A stretch of DNA of 38,539 nt from Bacillota bacterium (GCA_030706015.1 JAUZPI010000042.1:1-38539); one strand, 5' to 3'; positions 22,337-31,811 are shown, counted from the stretch's first letter. Made by a program: numbers and translations. The notes: a model not told the origin generated them from the letters alone.

Positions 22337-24712
22337 ATGAATGAAGATTTGATAAAAGATGCCCATGTATGCTACGGGTTGGCTGAGAAGAAAGCTGCTG
22401 ATTATTTTAAATCACTTTATGATCAGCTTAAGCAAAAAACTTATGTCTATACTCTAACAGAGGACATACAATTATGGAAACATAATCATATTAATAAGCT
22501 TTCGCTATTATCTATTTTTTCTCGCAGAAAGAGGAAATATGAGCCAAAGGATTATCATAATTACATTCAATCGCTGAATTACACAGGCAGATTAGAAAAT
22601 TATCTTGAGCGAAGTATAGCATATATTTTTATGAGAGATTTAGGTAAGGCGTTAGATTCACCTGATACTCAGACTAGAATTCAAAGCGTAGTTAAAGATT
22701 TAAAAAATCACCTAACCAACTCAGATAGGAAAGACAAAGCTGAGAATATTAGCATGGCTGGGCTATATAGAAAGGCACAGGAGGAAGGAATTGAATCCTC
22801 TATGATATGGGTTTTAGACAAATTAAAGACTGTATCCACAAATATTCCAAAGGGTATGGATGCTGAACAAGCTCAGCGGAAGCTTATTAAAATTATTGGC
22901 GGAGTAGTAATGCATCAAGTTGAAGAAATGGAAAAGGGGATATCACCTAAAGTACGTGCCAAGAAACTTGATGAGGCTATCAGGCTTGGGTATGCCTATG
23001 GTCTAACCTATCCATTTATTGATGATCTTCTAGATTCCAAAGTTTTATCTAATAGTGAGAAGAAACAATATTCTGATTTGATACGTACAACGCTTATCAC
23101 AAGGTCTGTGCCGGAATTAGGGCAGTGGGTTGGAGCTAACAAGGGGCTTATTGAATATATTCATGCAGAACTAAGAGAGGCCTTTGAATATATTAAGGCC
23201 CATCAGCCGCCAGATAGAATGGATTCATTTTTTCGCCAATCCTATGTGTTTTTTAATTCACAAGAATTAGATCGTGCAAAGGATTTATCCAATGGAAATT
23301 ATACAAATGAAGATATTTTTATACCTATTATTTTAAAATCAGCTTCTTCACGCTTGATTGTTCGTTCTGTGATTAGTATTCCTGAAGATGAGGGCTTTGA
23401 TAATCGAACATTCTTTTATGGAATTTATAATCAACTGGCAGATGATTTTACCGATATGTTTGATGATATGGAAAATGGAGCAGTAACACCTTATACATAC
23501 TATATGAAGTATCATGATAAGCGAAAGGATATTATAAACCCTTTTGAATTATACTGGACAGTCATTGCTAATTTAATTCATAATGTATACCATTCAGATT
23601 CTAAGACCTGTGAGGTGATTCTAGCTCGTGCTATAAACAGCCTGAAACGATTTAAAGAACGAATGGGAACTGAAAAATATAATGAAATTATGGAATTATT
23701 TGCTCCTAGAGATTTAAGTTTCAATAATCTTATTCAAGAAATGGTTAAAAAAGCAGATGATGTAGATTTCTTTGATAAACTTCTTCGGGATCATATGATC
23801 ACAAATCTAAAAAGAGAAAGTCGGGAGCATAAAGATTTTTTAGATACCATAGAAACTGTGCGTAAGCAGATTAACGATGTATTGAAAATATCTAAAATGC
23901 AAGGAGCTCCTCTAATGAATGAAGACATAATTGATGCTGCAAACTATAGCCTAGAAGGCGATGGGAAGCGCCTTAGGCCAATAATAGCTTGGGCTATGGG
24001 GGTTAATGAATATGGATTAGATAAATCAGCAATTATGCCGCTTCTGAAATCCTTGGAGTATATGCATACTGCATCATTAATTTTTGATGATTTGCCATCC
24101 CAGGATAATGCGTCCACTCGCAGAGGTCGCCCAACATTGCATCAGGTATATGATATTGCCACTGCCGAATTAACTGGTCTTTTTTTGACACAGAAAGCTA
24201 TTGAAGATCAAGCATTACTTCATCATTTTGACTCAAAAACTATACTTAACTTGATTCAGTATTCCACCCAAGTAACACAAAATATGTGTAATGGGCAGGT
24301 AATGGACTTAAATTCCCAAGGAAAACAACTGACGCTGGAACAATTGAATACAATGTGCTTTTACAAGACAGGTATAGCATTTGAAGCTGCACTTATAATG
24401 CCTGCAATTCTAGCTCACGCAAAGGAAGTAGAGGTTGAGGCGTTGAAAAAGTTTGCCTATCATGCTGGTATTGCATTTCAGATTAAGGATGACCTGCTTG
24501 ATGTAGAGGGAGATCCAATTCTACTTGGAAAAACTACTGGCAAAGATAAGGAGAATAATAATTCCACCTTTGTATCCATCCTAGGTAAGGAAGGCGCGCA
24601 AAAGAAGATGTGGGAACATTACTGCTTTGCAATGGAAGCTCTTAAAAAGATACCAAGAAGTAATACTTTTTTAAAGCATTTATTAGGTTATATTGTGAAT
24701 CGAGATCACTAA
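22337..24712 (+). CDS. Double-domain class I isoprenoid synthase with C-terminal polyprenyl synthetase
   Basis: This ~791-residue protein is more than twice the length of a normal prenyl diphosphate synthase. The C-terminal ~300 residues are a complete trans-polyprenyl synthetase. They have GDGKRLRP (541-548) for isopentenyl diphosphate, the first Asp-rich motif DDLPSQD (584-590) followed by RRGRPT, and a second DDLLD (718-722). The N-terminal ~460 residues also look like an all-helical class I isoprenoid fold. DDLLD (229-233) and DDFTD (369-373) are 140 residues apart, the usual distance between the two metal-binding motifs. This half lacks the K-R-P and R-R elements of chain elongation, so it may cyclise or otherwise convert the prenyl diphosphate made by the other half. 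ATG 22337 has AGGGG 11 nt upstream; ATG 22328 is a possible alternative but only 2 nt from that site. Product unknown. Confidence 0.8.
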   Translation: MNEDLIKDAHVCYGLAEKKAADYFKSLYDQLKQKTYVYTLTEDIQLWKHNHINKLSLLSIFSRRKRKYEPKDYHNYIQSLNYTGRLENYLERSIAYIFMRDLGKALDSPDTQTRIQSVVKDLKNHLTNSDRKDKAENISMAGLYRKAQEEGIESSMIWVLDKLKTVSTNIPKGMDAEQAQRKLIKIIGGVVMHQVEEMEKGISPKVRAKKLDEAIRLGYAYGLTYPFIDDLLDSKVLSNSEKKQYSDLIRTTLITRSVPELGQWVGANKGLIEYIHAELREAFEYIKAHQPPDRMDSFFRQSYVFFNSQELDRAKDLSNGNYTNEDIFIPIILKSASSRLIVRSVISIPEDEGFDNRTFFYGIYNQLADDFTDMFDDMENGAVTPYTYYMKYHDKRKDIINPFELYWTVIANLIHNVYHSDSKTCEVILARAINSLKRFKERMGTEKYNEIMELFAPRDLSFNNLIQEMVKKADDVDFFDKLLRDHMITNLKRESREHKDFLDTIETVRKQINDVLKISKMQGAPLMNEDIIDAANYSLEGDGKRLRPIIAWAMGVNEYGLDKSAIMPLLKSLEYMHTASLIFDDLPSQDNASTRRGRPTLHQVYDIATAELTGLFLTQKAIEDQALLHHFDSKTILNLIQYSTQVTQNMCNGQVMDLNSQGKQLTLEQLNTMCFYKTGIAFEAALIMPAILAHAKEVEVEALKKFAYHAGIAFQIKDDLLDVEGDPILLGKTTGKDKENNNSTFVSILGKEGAQKKMWEHYCFAMEALKKIPRSNTFLKHLLGYIVNRDH

Positions 24713-24737
24713 GAATATTTAAACAAGGGGTGAGAGG

Positions 24738-25427
24738 ATGTCGAGATATATATTAGAGGTTGAGAATATTTGTAAGTCCGTAGGTGTAGGGGAACAACAA
24801 ATTAAAATATTAAAGCATATTAATTTTTTTGCTAGAGAAGGAGAATATGTTGCAATAATGGGACCTAGCGGTAGTGGTAAAAGTACTCTTCTAGGTATAT
24901 TGTCCTGTATAGATAAACAAACTTCCGGTAATGTGAGAATAGATGGTGTAAATATAGGGCAGCTAAACAAAAATGAATTGACGGTCTTTAGGAATGAAAA
25001 GATTGGAATTGTTTTCCAATCCTTCAATCTTATTCCTGTACTAAATGCAGAAGAAAATATTGAGATACCTTTGTTTTTTTCTAAAAAGCCAATAGATGCA
25101 GCAAGCAAAGTTGATGAACTAATCAACCTTGTTGGTTTAAGTCACAAGAGAAAATCCCTCCCTAAGCAACTGTCTGGCGGGGAACAGCAAAGAATAGCTA
25201 TTGCAAGGGCTTTAGCAGGCGAGCCTATTATTTTATTTGCTGATGAGCCAACAGGAGCTTTGGACAGCCAAAATAGTGAAGTAGTATTAGGTATATTTGA
25301 TGAATTCAGAAAAAAATATAACATGACTATAATTGTTATTACTCATGATATAAAAGTTGCCAATAGAGCTGATCGAATAGTCTATATTGAAGATGGAGAA
25401 CTTTATGAAAGGAATTCAGCAAAATGA
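24738..25427 (+). CDS. ABC transporter ATPase, MacB/LolD type
   Basis: The 229-residue ATPase has Walker A GPSGSGKST, a Q-loop (VFQSFNLIPVLNAEENIE), signature LSGGEQQR, Walker B IILFADEPTGALD and the H-loop ITHD. The FNLIPVLNAEENIEIPL and DEPTGALDSQ segments are diagnostic for the group that pairs with FtsX/MacB-type permeases. These act in lipoprotein release, antimicrobial peptide resistance or mechanotransmission export. The gene begins 25 bp after the isoprenoid synthase and overlaps the permease gene by ATGA, so it is part of one operon. It could drive export of the product made by the upstream synthase; that is inference. Confidence 0.87.
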   Translation: MSRYILEVENICKSVGVGEQQIKILKHINFFAREGEYVAIMGPSGSGKSTLLGILSCIDKQTSGNVRIDGVNIGQLNKNELTVFRNEKIGIVFQSFNLIPVLNAEENIEIPLFFSKKPIDAASKVDELINLVGLSHKRKSLPKQLSGGEQQRIAIARALAGEPIILFADEPTGALDSQNSEVVLGIFDEFRKKYNMTIIVITHDIKVANRADRIVYIEDGELYERNSAK

Positions 25428-27970
25428 TAAGTTTTAAAAAACTGTTTAAAATTTATAATATGAAAACCTGGAAGCATTCTAAGTTTCAGATTTGTCTAAG
25501 CATTATTGCTATTGTTGTTGCGGCAGCAATATTACTTTCTCTTAGACTTTTGCTTGCAATAGACGATGCATATACAAATATTAATGCTAGAAATATTAAT
25601 GATGGTGACATTAACATTGCCTTAAAAACACCTAATATTAGTGATGGACAGCTAAAGGTATTAAATAAATTAACTGCAAAAGGTATGCTTCAATATGCTG
25701 CTACCTATAAAATGCAAAATAATCTTACTAGTGGCAAAATATCCGGTGTAGTAGAGATGAAATTTGTAGATTCTAAATATGCTTATATAAACCAAAAGAC
25801 AGGCAGTTACGTTAAAAAACTAGGAAATAATAATGTCATAATTAACAAGGTTGTGGCAGATAAGTTCAAGCTAAAGAAAGGTGATACTATTCCTATTACT
25901 ATTACTATTAGAGATTTTTCTACAGCTGAAAAAAAGTTTATGGTACAAGATGTTATAGATAGTACTAGTATACTTGATGAAAATATTCTAGGAGTAATTA
26001 TTTTGAACAAGTCTAATCTGCAGGATGCTGAAAAGATAAAAAAAGAAAATTTAGCAACTAATATTAATGTGTCTATCAATAAAAACTACAGTCTAAGGGA
26101 TATAAAGGCTGAAATAGAAAAGGTTTCTCCTTCAGTAATTCATATAACTACCTATGAAGAGGGGATTCAGGCTAATAAAAGAATTACAAATCAAGAAAAC
26201 AGGGCTTTAGAATTTGTTGAAATACTAGTTATAGTTATCACAGGAATAGGAATTTCCTTTACTTCATTCCTACTTATCTTGAAAAGAAAAAAAGACTATG
26301 TTTTATTAAACATTTATGGAATGAAGGAAGAAACGCTGCAAGCTTTGATTTTATATGAAACCTTTATTATTTGTGTTATTGGAGTCACTTTAGGTACTAT
26401 TGTAAGTTTTATAATTACTGGATTTATAGAGAAAACTCCTATAAGGGAAATGGATATAGTTAATTTGATACAGATTTCTGCTGTTCCTCTAGTATCAACA
26501 GTATTATTCATTATTGTTCAAACAATGATATTTACCATACTTCCTATTGCCTTGAGTAAGGATATTAATCCAAATTCTATTCTTCGGCAGCAGGAGGAAA
26601 AACTTGGTTATAATAAAAACCTTGGGTTTTCTATATTCAAGATGATAATACTCTTGGCGGTTAGTTTTTCAATTTATATTGGTTCTTTAAAAACTGGATT
26701 TGTTAGTATTTGTGTAATACTAACTATAGTAGTAATCCTGTATGGATTAGCTGTCTTAGGTATCAATCTTATTGTTAAAAAGAAAGCATGTAGAAATAAA
26801 TTTCTTTTATTGGCGCTTAGAAATATTAATAGGCAAAAAAATAAATTTGCTTCTTGTGCCACTGCTTTAGTTGTTACTTTAATACTCTGCGGGTTTATAA
26901 TAAATTTAGGCTACAGTATAATCCCCAGCATAATGGAACAGTTTGTTGATGATAATGGATATAGTATATCTTTGAACTCAAGCTTTGATGAAAAAAATAT
27001 AAGCAGTACAGAGCAGGTATTGAATGAAGAAAAGTCTATTGAAAAATATACTAAAACTATTAAAACCACGGCAAAGTTTAAATCCATCCAAAGTAAGAGC
27101 ACAACTAATTTTAAAATAAATGCTAGCATGACAAATCTTCCCGATGAAGATTTAAATAACATACCTGTAGAAGCCGTTGATACGAGTAAAGGAATGTTAG
27201 ACTATGATACTGTGGAAGGAGCATGGTTCAATAGCAAGGATATAAATAAAAGCTATGTAGTTCTTGGGAACAATTATCAACATCTAGGTATTCATGCTGG
27301 TGATGAAATGGATTTTGATATACAAGGAGAAACCTTTAAGTTTACTGTTCTTGGAATATGTTCAAGGAGCAATTTTAGAGATAATCATTCTATTTACATA
27401 GGCATAAATAATTTTAAAAAAGGTGATTTTATTAATAATAGCAATAGTAAAATTGAATACTTAATAAATTGTGATGTTAAAGAAAAAGCAAATTTAATAT
27501 CTAGTTTAAATGGGAAATTACCAAATTCACTGATAATCGATGAAAGTGTTTTATATAATGAACTTAGCAAATATATACTGCAGCTTACTAATGTTTTTAT
27601 ATATGTTTGTTGTGTTAGTATATTTTCGTCCGTTTGCTTGGTTGGAAATATTCTAATGATAATAAATTTTGACCGGTTAAAGGAGTTTTTGATGTTAAAC
27701 GTAGTAGGTGCAAAAAATAGAGATATTAGAAAGATTACAATTATTGAAGGTTTTATAGTAGGAGGAGTTTCAGGAATAGTAGGAGTATTAATTAGTGAAT
27801 TTTTAAGTTTAAAAATAATAACTGGAATGTTTGAGAGCAGATATCATCCTAATGCTATAATCGATGCAATAATGATTTTATCTGCAATAATCGTAACTAT
27901 AGCATCCTCCATTATAGTAATAAATAATATGAAAACCGAAAAATATAGTGAGTTGTTAAGAACTGATTAG
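25424..27970 (+). CDS. FtsX-like ABC permease
   Basis: The 848-residue membrane protein has an N-terminal helix (~21-45) and a large extracytoplasmic domain (~46-260). A cluster of helices follows at ~263-286, 306-335 and 350-378, with further helices at ~403-450. A second repeat begins near 475, with a second external domain (~505-715) and three final helices (~720-840). The duplicated plan (two FtsX units in one chain) is that of large MacB/BceB-related permeases. LRNINRQKNKFASCATALVVT and VVGAKNRDIRKITIIEGFIVGGVSGIVGVL are FtsX-family segments. The start codon overlaps the stop of the ATPase gene (ATGA), which fixes the partnership. The substrate is unknown. Confidence 0.85.
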   Translation: MISFKKLFKIYNMKTWKHSKFQICLSIIAIVVAAAILLSLRLLLAIDDAYTNINARNINDGDINIALKTPNISDGQLKVLNKLTAKGMLQYAATYKMQNNLTSGKISGVVEMKFVDSKYAYINQKTGSYVKKLGNNNVIINKVVADKFKLKKGDTIPITITIRDFSTAEKKFMVQDVIDSTSILDENILGVIILNKSNLQDAEKIKKENLATNINVSINKNYSLRDIKAEIEKVSPSVIHITTYEEGIQANKRITNQENRALEFVEILVIVITGIGISFTSFLLILKRKKDYVLLNIYGMKEETLQALILYETFIICVIGVTLGTIVSFIITGFIEKTPIREMDIVNLIQISAVPLVSTVLFIIVQTMIFTILPIALSKDINPNSILRQQEEKLGYNKNLGFSIFKMIILLAVSFSIYIGSLKTGFVSICVILTIVVILYGLAVLGINLIVKKKACRNKFLLLALRNINRQKNKFASCATALVVTLILCGFIINLGYSIIPSIMEQFVDDNGYSISLNSSFDEKNISSTEQVLNEEKSIEKYTKTIKTTAKFKSIQSKSTTNFKINASMTNLPDEDLNNIPVEAVDTSKGMLDYDTVEGAWFNSKDINKSYVVLGNNYQHLGIHAGDEMDFDIQGETFKFTVLGICSRSNFRDNHSIYIGINNFKKGDFINNSNSKIEYLINCDVKEKANLISSLNGKLPNSLIIDESVLYNELSKYILQLTNVFIYVCCVSIFSSVCLVGNILMIINFDRLKEFLMLNVVGAKNRDIRKITIIEGFIVGGVSGIVGVLISEFLSLKIITGMFESRYHPNAIIDAIMILSAIIVTIASSIIVINNMKTEKYSELLRTD

Positions 27971-28039
27971 AAACAGGGTAGCATCCTTTGAATAATTACA
28001 TAATATATAGCAAATAATTATTTTAAGGAGGGTGTAAAT

Positions 28040-29947
28040 ATGCTTAAGCACCTTGCTAGTTTACTTCATTATTATGCAGCTAAAACTATAAGTAGTTTAA
28101 AGTATGCTCTGAAAAAGAAAAAAACAGCAGCGGATATTTCTGGACAAGTCACAAAGCTAGATCCTTTATCAATACCAAAGTTTGTTAATCAGTTAGTAAA
28201 ACCACCGGTTTATAAGCCGTTTGAAATAAATATGAAAGAAAAAAGTGAAAAACTTTGTAAGAAAACTCATTTGTACTTTATTGATATAAGCCAGTTTAAG
28301 GAACAGATTCTTCCGAATGATTTTCCTGAGACAACAGTATGGGGCTATGGCGGACTTGTAAGAGACCCAGAAACGGGCTCTATAAAATATTCAAGAAGTG
28401 CCCCAGGGGCTACCTTCGAAGCAATTAGGGACATCCCTGTTAGGGTAAAGTGGATTAATAGGCTGAAAGAATCTCACTTATTTGCTGTAGACCCTACCTT
28501 GCATTGGGCAAATCCTAATGGTATGCCAATGGAGCCTCCTAAGCCATGGCCTCCATTTCCTCCAGGTTTTCCTGAGGCGCAAAGACCTGTACCAATAGTA
28601 ACTCACCTGCATGGAGGAGAAGTACCTTCAATTTATGATGGTCATCCTGATGCATGGTTCACCTATAATGGCAAAAAGGGGCCTGCATTCGTAACAAATA
28701 TGTACACTTATCCAAACAAGCAGGAACCTACTACACTATGGTACCATGATCATGCACTAGGAATAACCAGGCTTAATGTATACGCAGGACTTGCAGGTTT
28801 TTATCTTCTTCGTGATTCTGAAAATTGCAGTGAGAAAAAATTTAGCTTGCCAATGGACAAGTATGAAATACCCATAGTAATACAAGATAGATCCTTTAAT
28901 ACAGATGGTTCTTTATGGTTCAATAAAGAAGGAATAAACCCAGAAATTCACCCTTACTGGGTGCCTGAATTTTTTGGTGACACTATCATGGTGAATGGAA
29001 AGGTATGGCCTAATCTAGATGTAGAAAGACGACAATATCGATTCCGGCTATTAAATGGCTCTAGTGCACGTTTTTATAACTTGAAGATGTCAAATGGTAC
29101 GAAATTTATGCAAATAGGAACTGATGGTGGTTTCCTGCCTAAGCCTGTAGAGCGAGATACACTTTTAATTGCACCGGGAGAGCGTGCGGATATATTGGTG
29201 GACTTCTCCAATAGTGAGCCAGGAACTTCAATAATTCTTTTGAATGATGCAAATGCTCCTTTCCCTGATGGAGATGCACCTGATCCAGCTACTACTGGAC
29301 AAATTATGCAGTTTACCGTACCTGCTGATGCTGCTCCACCTGTTAAGCCACCAAAGCTTCCAGATAATCTTAACAAAATTCCTGACCTTATACCAGACTC
29401 ACCTCAGAGAATATTAACACTTAATGAGGTGGCAGGGCCAAACGGACCAGTAGCCGTGCTTTTGAATGGGCAGAAATGGGAGGCTCCTATTTCTGAATTG
29501 CCAAGAGTAGGGTCAACGGAAGAATGGGTTATTGCAAACTTGACCATGGACACGCATCCTATACACCTGCATTTGGTACAATTCCAACTTTTTAATCGTC
29601 AGGACTTTATGGCTGAAGATTACAGAGTAAAATGGGAAGAAATTAACGGAGTACCGCCTTTAGACCATCCAACAGAAGTTATTCCGGTAGAACCTTATTT
29701 GAATGGCGAGCCTATAGAGCCTGATGATAACGAAAAAGGATGGAAGGATACTATAAGGATGAATCCAAATCAGGTTACCCGTATAAAAGTAAGATTTGCA
29801 CCTCAAGCTGTTCCTGCTTCAGCTGCAAAACCAGGAGAAAACCTTTATTCCTTTGATCCAACAGTAGGACCAGGATATGTTTGGCATTGTCATATTCTAG
29901 ATCATGAAGATAATGAAATGATGAGACCCTATAAAGTTAATAAATAA
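28040..29947 (+). CDS. CotA-like multicopper oxidase (laccase / bilirubin oxidase type)
   Basis: The 635-residue three-cupredoxin enzyme has all four copper-ligand blocks: H-L-H (189-191), WYHDH (234-238), HPIHLH (506-511) and WHCHILDHEDNEM (615-627). Cys617 and Met627 mark the type 1 copper with a Met axial ligand. Overall it resembles the spore-coat laccase CotA and bilirubin oxidases, which couple four one-electron oxidations to reduction of O2 to water. No Sec or Tat signal is present; the N-terminus is instead amphipathic and lysine-rich, compatible with a spore coat or cytoplasmic location. AAGGAGGG (28025-28032) precedes ATG 28040. It lies 69 bp after the permease on the same strand and may complete the isoprenoid synthase cluster. 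An O2-dependent oxidase in an apparent anaerobe is noteworthy. Confidence 0.9.
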   Translation: MLKHLASLLHYYAAKTISSLKYALKKKKTAADISGQVTKLDPLSIPKFVNQLVKPPVYKPFEINMKEKSEKLCKKTHLYFIDISQFKEQILPNDFPETTVWGYGGLVRDPETGSIKYSRSAPGATFEAIRDIPVRVKWINRLKESHLFAVDPTLHWANPNGMPMEPPKPWPPFPPGFPEAQRPVPIVTHLHGGEVPSIYDGHPDAWFTYNGKKGPAFVTNMYTYPNKQEPTTLWYHDHALGITRLNVYAGLAGFYLLRDSENCSEKKFSLPMDKYEIPIVIQDRSFNTDGSLWFNKEGINPEIHPYWVPEFFGDTIMVNGKVWPNLDVERRQYRFRLLNGSSARFYNLKMSNGTKFMQIGTDGGFLPKPVERDTLLIAPGERADILVDFSNSEPGTSIILLNDANAPFPDGDAPDPATTGQIMQFTVPADAAPPVKPPKLPDNLNKIPDLIPDSPQRILTLNEVAGPNGPVAVLLNGQKWEAPISELPRVGSTEEWVIANLTMDTHPIHLHLVQFQLFNRQDFMAEDYRVKWEEINGVPPLDHPTEVIPVEPYLNGEPIEPDDNEKGWKDTIRMNPNQVTRIKVRFAPQAVPASAAKPGENLYSFDPTVGPGYVWHCHILDHEDNEMMRPYKVNK

Positions 29948-29960
29948 AAGTGAGTTTAGT

Positions 29961-29990
29961 GTTCCCTCAGACTGAGTTTGAGGGAACTTT
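29961..29990. terminator. Terminator between the multicopper oxidase and the convergent TetR gene
   Basis: A 9-bp stem GTTCCCTCA / TGAGGGAAC (29961-29969 with 29979-29987) is followed by TTT and an AT-rich flank. Confidence 0.7.
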
Positions 29991-29997
29991 AATTTGG

Positions 29998-30549
29998 TTA
30001 ATTATTTATTATGCCATGCAATATTACTTTTAGCACCTCATTAATGGCTTCTTTCATGGTTAAGTCGTTCTTACTTAAGAACTCATAGCTCAAAAGTGTA
30101 TTTATAGTATTTTCAAGCATTAGTCCTATAATGTTAAGATTAATATCTTTTTTTATATGACCTTCATCCATTGCAGCTTTTAGTACATCATTTATCAATT
30201 TTAACTTGAAATCCTTTAGCTTCTGAACTTCTTCCCACTCTTTGTGATAGAATTTATATGCCTCATCATAAACACTTACAGGTAATCTGTACTTGTGGTA
30301 GGAGTAAATTATTGCATTGATTTTATCAACCAAAGCTTCTCCTTTTTCTAAGGCTTCTAGGGTATTATTCATATCACTTTCTATAATCTCCATAAAATAT
30401 TCATGAATAATTGCATCTTTGCCTGAAAAATATTTATAAAGAGTCTTCTTACTTATTTTAAGTTCCTCTGCAATTTCATCCATAGTAAATTTCCTTAATC
30501 CGTAACGCTGAATTTTTTCAGCAGCTGTCTTTAATATAATATCTTTCAA
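29998..30549 (-). CDS. TetR/AcrR-family regulator
   Basis: The 183-residue protein has an N-terminal TetR helix-turn-helix (residues ~1-50: ILKTAAEKIQRYGLRKFTMDEIAEELKISKKTLYKYFSGKDAI). A helical ligand-binding domain follows. It starts with TTG at 30549, with AGAGGA ~7 nt upstream; that ribosome site overlaps the stop codon of the MFS gene, so the two are translationally coupled. As last gene of the MFS-TetR operon it most likely represses that operon through the inverted repeat at 31760-31783. Confidence 0.83.
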   Translation of the reverse strand: MKDIILKTAAEKIQRYGLRKFTMDEIAEELKISKKTLYKYFSGKDAIIHEYFMEIIESDMNNTLEALEKGEALVDKINAIIYSYHKYRLPVSVYDEAYKFYHKEWEEVQKLKDFKLKLINDVLKAAMDEGHIKKDINLNIIGLMLENTINTLLSYEFLSKNDLTMKEAINEVLKVILHGIINN

Positions 30550-30560
30550 TTTAAATTCCT

Positions 30561-31730
30561 CTATTCTTTATTTACTCTAACTGTAAAGGTACCAAGCAAG
30601 GCTATTATAATTAATAATATTAGTACTAAGCTTTCATGACTAGTCCATAAAGCCCCTGCTGCAACTGGTCCAGCAAAAGATCCTATATATTGAAAGCTAT
30701 TTATTATTCCATTTGCTGTACCTCTATAGCTGTCTTCTGCTATATCATTAGCCACTGATGGTATTACAGTGCTTAGTACTATATACCCAGACATAAATAG
30801 TATACTCCCTATTAATATAAAGTAAAATGATGTTTTATTAAAGAAGAAGCTTACACCTATAGCTGTAACAACATAGGAAATAACAATGATTTTTAAACTC
30901 TGTCCCTTTTCAACAAAGGGTATAGCCTTTCTCATGCATATTACTGCAATGATTACTGCTGGCATAAAAATCTTCCACATGCCGCTGGTACCAGTAAGTT
31001 TATCTAAGTATTGAGGTATTATATAGAACACACCTGTCATAATAAAATTATTCATAAAACCTGCTAAGTTAAGTCTAACAAAAAGTCTATTACTAAGCAG
31101 TATTTTAAAACTTCCTTTTGCATCGATTCCAGTAGTTTTTTCTTTTTTGGATATGAAATTTCTTTCTTCTTTTAGAAATACTAAAATAATAAGCCAGACT
31201 ATAAAAATTAAAATGGCACACACTAAGAACATATCTTTTACTGGTAATAAATTATTAACAATGGAACCTAAGGCGAAGGAACCAGCCGCTGCAACCCCGA
31301 TTATCATACCTAAGATGCTCAATGCTCTAGGTCTTTTTTCATTGCTTACGGAACCTGTAGCCCAAGAATAACCTACTGCTAAAACGGCTCCACTGCCTTG
31401 CAGAGCCCTAGAGAAGATTAATAGATAAATATTTGTTGCTAGAAAGGCTATAAATAAACCTATTACTACTTCCATGATTCCAAATAGTAAAACTAATTTG
31501 TTACCTACCTTATCACTCCATATTCCAAAGGGAATTTGAAATATAGCTTGAGTTAAGCCAAAAATGCCTAAAGCAACTCCTGCTAATACTGGGGTACTGT
31601 GGTTTAGAGTTTTGCTATAGGTAGAAATAAAAGGCATAACCATGGTCATTGCCATTTGTCTAATTCCTAAAGCTAAACTTATAGTTATTAAAAATAATAG
31701 TTCCTTTCTTGAAAAACCATCTCTACTCAT
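30561..31730 (-). CDS. MFS drug transporter, 12-TM, in operon with TetR
   Basis: The 389-residue protein has about 12 transmembrane helices. Helix 1 has a motif near IRQMAMTMVMPFISTYS. A motif-A-like segment follows helix 2 (FGIWSDKVGNKLVLLFG), and SRALQGSGAVLAVGYSW lies in helix 4. The closest general likeness is to the YajR/DHA1 group of drug efflux transporters. YajR-like transporters often carry an additional C-terminal domain that is absent here. AGGAGG at about 31743-31738 precedes ATG 31730. The downstream TetR gene and an operator over the promoter suggest inducible efflux. Confidence 0.83.
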   Translation of the reverse strand: MSRDGFSRKELLFLITISLALGIRQMAMTMVMPFISTYSKTLNHSTPVLAGVALGIFGLTQAIFQIPFGIWSDKVGNKLVLLFGIMEVVIGLFIAFLATNIYLLIFSRALQGSGAVLAVGYSWATGSVSNEKRPRALSILGMIIGVAAAGSFALGSIVNNLLPVKDMFLVCAILIFIVWLIILVFLKEERNFISKKEKTTGIDAKGSFKILLSNRLFVRLNLAGFMNNFIMTGVFYIIPQYLDKLTGTSGMWKIFMPAVIIAVICMRKAIPFVEKGQSLKIIVISYVVTAIGVSFFFNKTSFYFILIGSILFMSGYIVLSTVIPSVANDIAEDSYRGTANGIINSFQYIGSFAGPVAAGALWTSHESLVLILLIIIALLGTFTVRVNKE

Positions 31731-31759
31731 AAATAATCCTCCTGTGGAAACTAAAATGG

Positions 31760-31811
31760 TTTACTTGGTTTCTGGTAAGTAAAGCATAATACTCGTGTTG
31801 AAACTTGTCAA
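31760..31811 (-). promoter_or_regulatory. Promoter and TetR-type operator of the MFS-TetR operon
   Basis: On the minus strand TTGACA (31811-31806), 17 bp, TATGCT (31788-31783). An inverted repeat TTTACTT (31760-31766) / AAGTAAA (31777-31783) with a 10-bp centre begins at the -10 and extends over the transcription start, a typical TetR repressor position. Confidence 0.7.

Noticed and set aside
26674..26862. Minus-strand frames within the FtsX permease gene
   Set aside because: Antisense shadows of a long, well-supported membrane protein gene; no ribosome sites.
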